Positions 37,851-64,000 of a stretch of DNA of 64,000 nt are shown piece after piece (within the stretch, counting starts at the first letter, position 1; each line of letters begins with the position of its first letter). The position numbers were made by a program, and so were the translations under genes. The DNA is from Capitulum mitella (taxonomy: Eukaryota; Arthropoda; Thecostraca; Pollicipedomorpha; Pollicipedidae), in assembly GCA_030062745.1 (NCBI GenBank), contig CP099840.1, positions 17,535,718-17,599,717 of the forward strand. Direction: 5' to 3'. The notes under the pieces are model-generated. The model saw only the letters and a list, made by a program, of their open reading frames with translations, was not told the origin of the DNA and ran no database searches.

Positions 37851-39850
37851 ATTCTCCAGGGCAGCGGGCCGGCCGCCGGCCAAGGATCGACACTGCTAGA
37901 CTGCGGTCCGCCCAGTCGTGTCCAGCGGCCCGTCGGCTCACGCGGCCGGGACCGGCCGGGGCGACGTGAACCGACCAGGGGCTGCCGCCCGGACCAGCTG
38001 CTGTCGGCGCCTGCCGCGCCGCCGGCCGGAGGAGCGTCTGATCGCACCGGACCGCCCACCGCGGCCATTTTCGCAGCCGTCCCCATTGACGGGCGGAGTG
38101 ACGCGCCTTCTGGAGCAGGGCGAAAGCCGGGTACGCCGCCCGGCCACCCGCCACCCAGGTCGATATAATGATCTGACTTTCGCCCCCCAGACGGAGCCAC
38201 AACAGCTTGGCGTCTACTGCTCTGCTGTCAGGTGGCGGCCGACCGTTCGGGAGGCAGCCGGCCCGGCCAGCGAGCTCACGGCGCGGCGTTCAGGACCATG
38301 GAACCGCCGCCACAGTCCAACTGTCAGACCAATGTGTATTTCGTCAAGTGTAAAACAGTAACAAAATTATGACGTCACACACACGCTGTCGCAGGACGCC
38401 TGTAATGGGCTGGGCCGACAGGATGAAGTACAAACAGCACAAAGGTCACGCCAGATCAAACAGCTCTTGTCACGATATTCGTCAAGGGGATGTTGCAAAA
38501 TGAATTTCATTTTCAGCCACCGGTAGTTGGGATTTCAAAGAACAGAATTCAACGCAGTGCAAAGACGTCCTCGATACATTTATACTGTCATTCCAACACA
38601 TGCGGCTTCGCTAGCCCATTTGCATCAGAAGAAAATCGTACTATGCAACCTACACCTAAGGCACAAAAAGCGAGCGAAGGTTCGTCTTACAGTGGACTCA
38701 AGGACAACTTATCACAACCATAATATTAAGATAAATCATATTATCTGCGTGATAGATGCGCAATAACACTTCCTGCAAGAAAACACAAGCCAATGTCGCC
38801 ATCGAATTACCTGGTACGCGGTCGGAAAAAAAGCAAGATGCGATATCCAAAAACCAGACAGACTCGATAGCAAGCTGTAAATGTCAGTCGGTGAGGACCG
38901 GTTTCCTAGCGTCTCACCCTTTCACAAACCAGACGGGATATTGCAAGAATGACAGTGCATACAATGCGCCCAAAACAGCCCGTAGCCTCGCCATTGTCAG
39001 ACCACATTTTAAGGTTTTCTTCCATCAGATCCACAACGTAAACATCAACTGCGGGTGGGCCGCAACAAAACAAAACACGCCAAGACTTGACAAAACGTCT
39101 CTACGACACTGCTGCCGCCACAGGATTCACAAGGCTTGCCTGAACGACATCGCTGATTCATGCGTATCCCCGGCGGACATCACTGAAAGAATCATCAGTG
39201 AATCTCATGGTGAACGTGGTGTCCGTCGTTGTAGGGTTCATATATCGTCCACGTGGAGTCTGACAGCCATCGCTGATGGGTCCACGTATGATAAACGCAG
39301 CGTCCCTGGTGTCCATCATTAAAGGATTCATGTGCGATTCACGCGGCGTCCCTGGGAGCTATCGTCTACGGATTCACGCCACCGACATCGCCAGTCGCAG
39401 CCAACAAAGGAGGCGTATGTTTCGCTCGTGTGCGCGCCGATCGGCTGGGTGACTACTGCGGTGTGTGCGTGTGCACGTTGGAACATCGGTACCTTCATTA
39501 TTGCTGACAACGCGAGCTCACAGTCAGACAGCAATGAGACAACCGCAAAACATCGCCTCTTTCGATATGTGGAGGTCGGCTCGATACCGTAGTGGCGGCA
39601 ACAGTAACAGTTGGCGAAAAGACCGCTAGATGGTGGCACCGGATTTTTCATCCGACGCGCTCCTCGTCCAAAAAACAGCTACAAAAATACCGTGCTTCTG
39701 TTGTGGCGGCGGGGTGGGGCCGGGCGGCGGGGTGCGACAGGCTCTAGCCCTCGCCGCGTCCGCGGTCGCGCCCAGCGTCAATGATCGGAACAGGGCGTTC
39801 CACAGAGGCAGGGGAAGGCCGAGTCGGCCGGCCACACACAGAATGCCAGC
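37851..39850. other. Sequence 3' of the flippase stop codon; 3'UTR plus intergenic DNA
   Basis: The flippase 3'UTR must begin at 39850 and run downward. I did not find a canonical AATAAA on the minus strand in the first 1.5 kb. The section 37860-38330 is CpG-rich. Degenerate repeats with gcgtccctgg and gattca words occur at 39170-39370. A 188-codon plus-strand frame (38756-39322) shows no domain. Confidence 0.4.
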
Positions 39851-61269
<21,419 letters not shown>

Positions 61270-64000
61270 CTGGAGCGGAGGAACGGCCGTGTCAGATGTC
61301 GCTGGCGGCGCTGCGACTGGCCTGTCTAGATCGACCACCGTGGTGAATCGCTGTCGGTTACGTCCGACGTTCTTTATCGTCTGACAACATCGCAGAGTAC
61401 CGCACCCCAATAGTTGAAGTTAATGCGGCTGAATCAGTGGCGGGGCCTGTGTGCACATCAATGGAAATCCGCGGACACCAACGTCCAGTTGCTTGGCCAC
61501 GCTCGTGATTTCTTAATGGCTTCCTAAAAGGGAAATCAACGGAAAACGCTTCGCTTTAACGCGTCGGAAACGTGTCATTACAAATTCAATGGAGACGTCA
61601 AACTCGCTGTCCGCTGGATGGCTGATTTAGTATTCGACTCAATAACAACTAATCACGAAGTGAACCGATACATAATCGAAGTGTAAAACGCATTTGCGTA
61701 CAGGCTAAGGTCGTGCGAAATGAAAATTAAAGGCTTTAGTACACATAATCATTTTGTGAATTATGCTTTTAGCTCCTTGCTTTCTTTCCTATGATTTATC
61801 TGGCGTATCTGGCGCGTGGATTAGATTTGCTTGAAAATAATGATACCAGAAGTTTTTGGGGCACCAATTCGAAATATGTCGTTCACTGGTATTTTTATTA
61901 CGCCTTTTTACTCAAAATATAACTCATACACACGCATTTGCAGAACGCATTAAAACGCGCACGTTCCTTTTTGAGATTTTGACGTCACATGCAGCAGAGA
62001 ATGTACAAAATACCACAAGTTACGGAGATCTCTTCGTCTCCACGGCTTTGCTGTTCATGTTATCTAGAGAACTGTTTACCGCACGTCCGTCAATGTTTGG
62101 ACCGCGTTTTGTAAACTGTTGGCAGTATTTTGTCGCACCGTCATCGCAGCGCAAGCTGATATTTGCGCCCAGGTCACTCAAGCTTAGAACTACAGTGTGG
62201 TGTTTTTCGTCTTGGACCTTCCACCGCCCCGACCTATATGTGACGCCACTTCTGACTTTGTCCTGGGGCTGCATTTCTCAGAGTCTGAACTTCATGGTGG
62301 CATAAAACATATAAAATGACACCAGAGACGAAAAGTTTTCGCCTATCTGAGATTATCACAACGTCCTTTTTCAAAATTTGGGCTTGGCCCAATGCACGCC
62401 AGAAGTCTATTTACCCCGAGTCTGCTGAGGTGACTGCCGTGAGGATCGGGCCTCGTATTAAGTTGAGCTTGTTGCATGGACCCTCACCCTGCCAGCCACG
62501 TGCTACCAAATATGAGCATACATTGCCCTAGGCAGCGAACCAGGTGGACCAGTCGACCTTTTTTACCTCGGGCTAACATGGACAACAGTTCTGGGAATCA
62601 AGCCCAGCGTCTGCCACGCACCGGGTTCCACAGTACGGGTGCTGGCTTACCTGGTCACGGCACAGACCGAATGCGTCTGCTATGTCAACAAGTCTTTCAA
62701 CACCAGCCAATTACTGTCTTGTGAAGAGCAAAGAAATAAGGTACACTGCCGAAACTGTGCTGAAACACATCGCAATCTGAAAACTTTATATGGGTTGCAT
62801 TCTAGCGAAATTCGAGGTGAAAAAGTACCATGATATCGAGCGGTTTTCGGCGGCGCGCGTTCGACGAGGTTTTCTTCGGTATTGTAGACATGCCTCCATG
62901 AAAAAAATAACGAAATGCACATCGACTTGTAGAAAACCGAACAGTCGCTACGGTCGAGTGGTACAATTATTTCGTGAATTCTATGATCAGATGTAGCAAT
63001 GGAAAGGGATACGAAATGGCTACGGCAATGGCTACGAAAAGGACGGTCTAAATATGTTACGAATTCTGAAATTTATCTCACAACTGAAGTAAAACGGCAT
63101 AACAGATCATGACTGCCCTCCTATGACACTCCGACGCGGGCTTACCTTTGGCATACCCTAATGAGATCAAACCTATATCAACCTGGATCAACCCATCAAC
63201 ACCAGTGAGCATGCCACACAAAATCTGCCATATGATATAAGCGTAAGAAAAAGTCTCCGCATCTCTCTATTTTGGGAAGGATGAACAACAGACGTCGGAT
63301 GATGAGCAACAGCAATTACCTTGTGGAGAATCGTCTACCACGTCCGGTACCACGTCTACCACGTCTACCATGTCCGGTAACCGGTAACGTCCGGTACCTC
63401 GTCCACGTCGGTCATGTTCTCGTCAGCACATTCGGTCACCGCCAGTCGCCATTCTACCGACATTCCAATCGGCTGCGGGCGCCCTCTGCTGACGTTCACC
63501 GTCCCACCTACTGGCTGTCTACAACCACAGCTGCCCTGCACCGTCCTCTGACTGAGGCAGGCCGGCCACGCCACAATGCTGTCCGCGTCACGAGGCACGA
63601 TGATGCCAGACGTCGGGGATGGACCAGCGCTGTCCAAATACCGCCCTGTCTATTAGTCAGGTGCGGCCGCCGCTAGCGGCGGGGGGGGGGGGCACACGGC
63701 CGGAATCCTCCGTCCTCCGCACACAAGCAGGCAGAGGGCTGATGTGAGACGACAAACAGAACTCGGCCAGGACTAACACGGTACTGAGCCCAAACTAAGT
63801 GATTTTGGGAAAGGGTCAAGAGACGAACGTAAGGCACATGAGTGAGGTGAGGTAGCTTGGGGAAAGAAGTATGAGAGAGGATTGCGGGGTAAAGGACAGA
63901 GATGAGGTGACGGGGCGGGGGAGTACAGCAAGGTAAGAGATTGTTGGGTACAGCAAGAAGTGAGGTGACCTGTGGGCCAGCTGTGGTTGTAGACGAGAGA
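61270..64000. other. Upstream flippase intron, no exon found
   Basis: I searched for the M3-M4 exon with PISL and found none, so the intron probably continues past the window. Near 63336-63400 the phrases taccacgtc and gtccggta recur (short degenerate repeat). A poly-G run is at 63680-63691. Otherwise mixed sequence. Confidence 0.5.

Noticed and set aside
38756-39322. 188-codon plus-strand open frame antisense to the expected flippase 3'UTR
   Set aside because: No domain, and its end falls in degenerate repeats.

Overview
This looks like nuclear DNA from an invertebrate animal, most likely an arthropod and possibly a crustacean. It has a split gene with GT-AG introns and heavy loads of micro- and minisatellites and transposon remnants. 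Protein resemblance and repeat style suggest this placement; I cannot name a species. I saw no bacterial-type operon, RNA gene, CRISPR array or virus-derived element.

The one real host gene is the 3' two thirds of a P4-type ATPase (phospholipid flippase, ATP8B-like) on the minus strand. It runs from about 61269 down to a stop codon at 39851. I placed twelve sequential coding positions (thirteen exons, because one position is duplicated). All junction phases agree, giving 849 residues plus stop. The chain starts just before the catalytic DKTGT motif and ends in a C-terminal GYAF-type tail. The N-terminal exons (M1 to M4, actuator domain) lie beyond base 64000. Two features stand out. First, the exon for M6-M7 is present twice (42619-42844 and 41673-41898). 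The copies have equal length and phases and can only be used one at a time. Second, a 39-bp tandem array (45849-46236) has copied a 3' splice acceptor together with the first 17 exon bases, creating seven extra acceptors in the same reading phase.

From 1 to 39.8 kb I recognise no intact gene. This part is a transposon graveyard. Five TTAA-bounded, non-autonomous, piggyBac-like elements of 1.2-1.5 kb (3473-4955, 11173-12431, 12823-13994, 27896-29123, 32617-34059) have GC-rich hairpin-forming ends and clustered AGGTCA/TGACCT motifs inside. A larger DNA transposon candidate (about 30870-36420) has inverted repeats of more than 500 bp. Inside it is a decayed gene of an unnamed protein family that is widespread in invertebrates. 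One TTAA element has inserted into that gene.

Minisatellites are concentrated at 18.7-19.1, 36.8-37.9, 40.8-41.6, 42.2-42.5, 44.0-45.1, 45.8-46.2, 49.4-49.9 and 52.6-53.2 kb. Several lie in flippase introns. Long open frames over these arrays are artefacts of repeats without stop codons.
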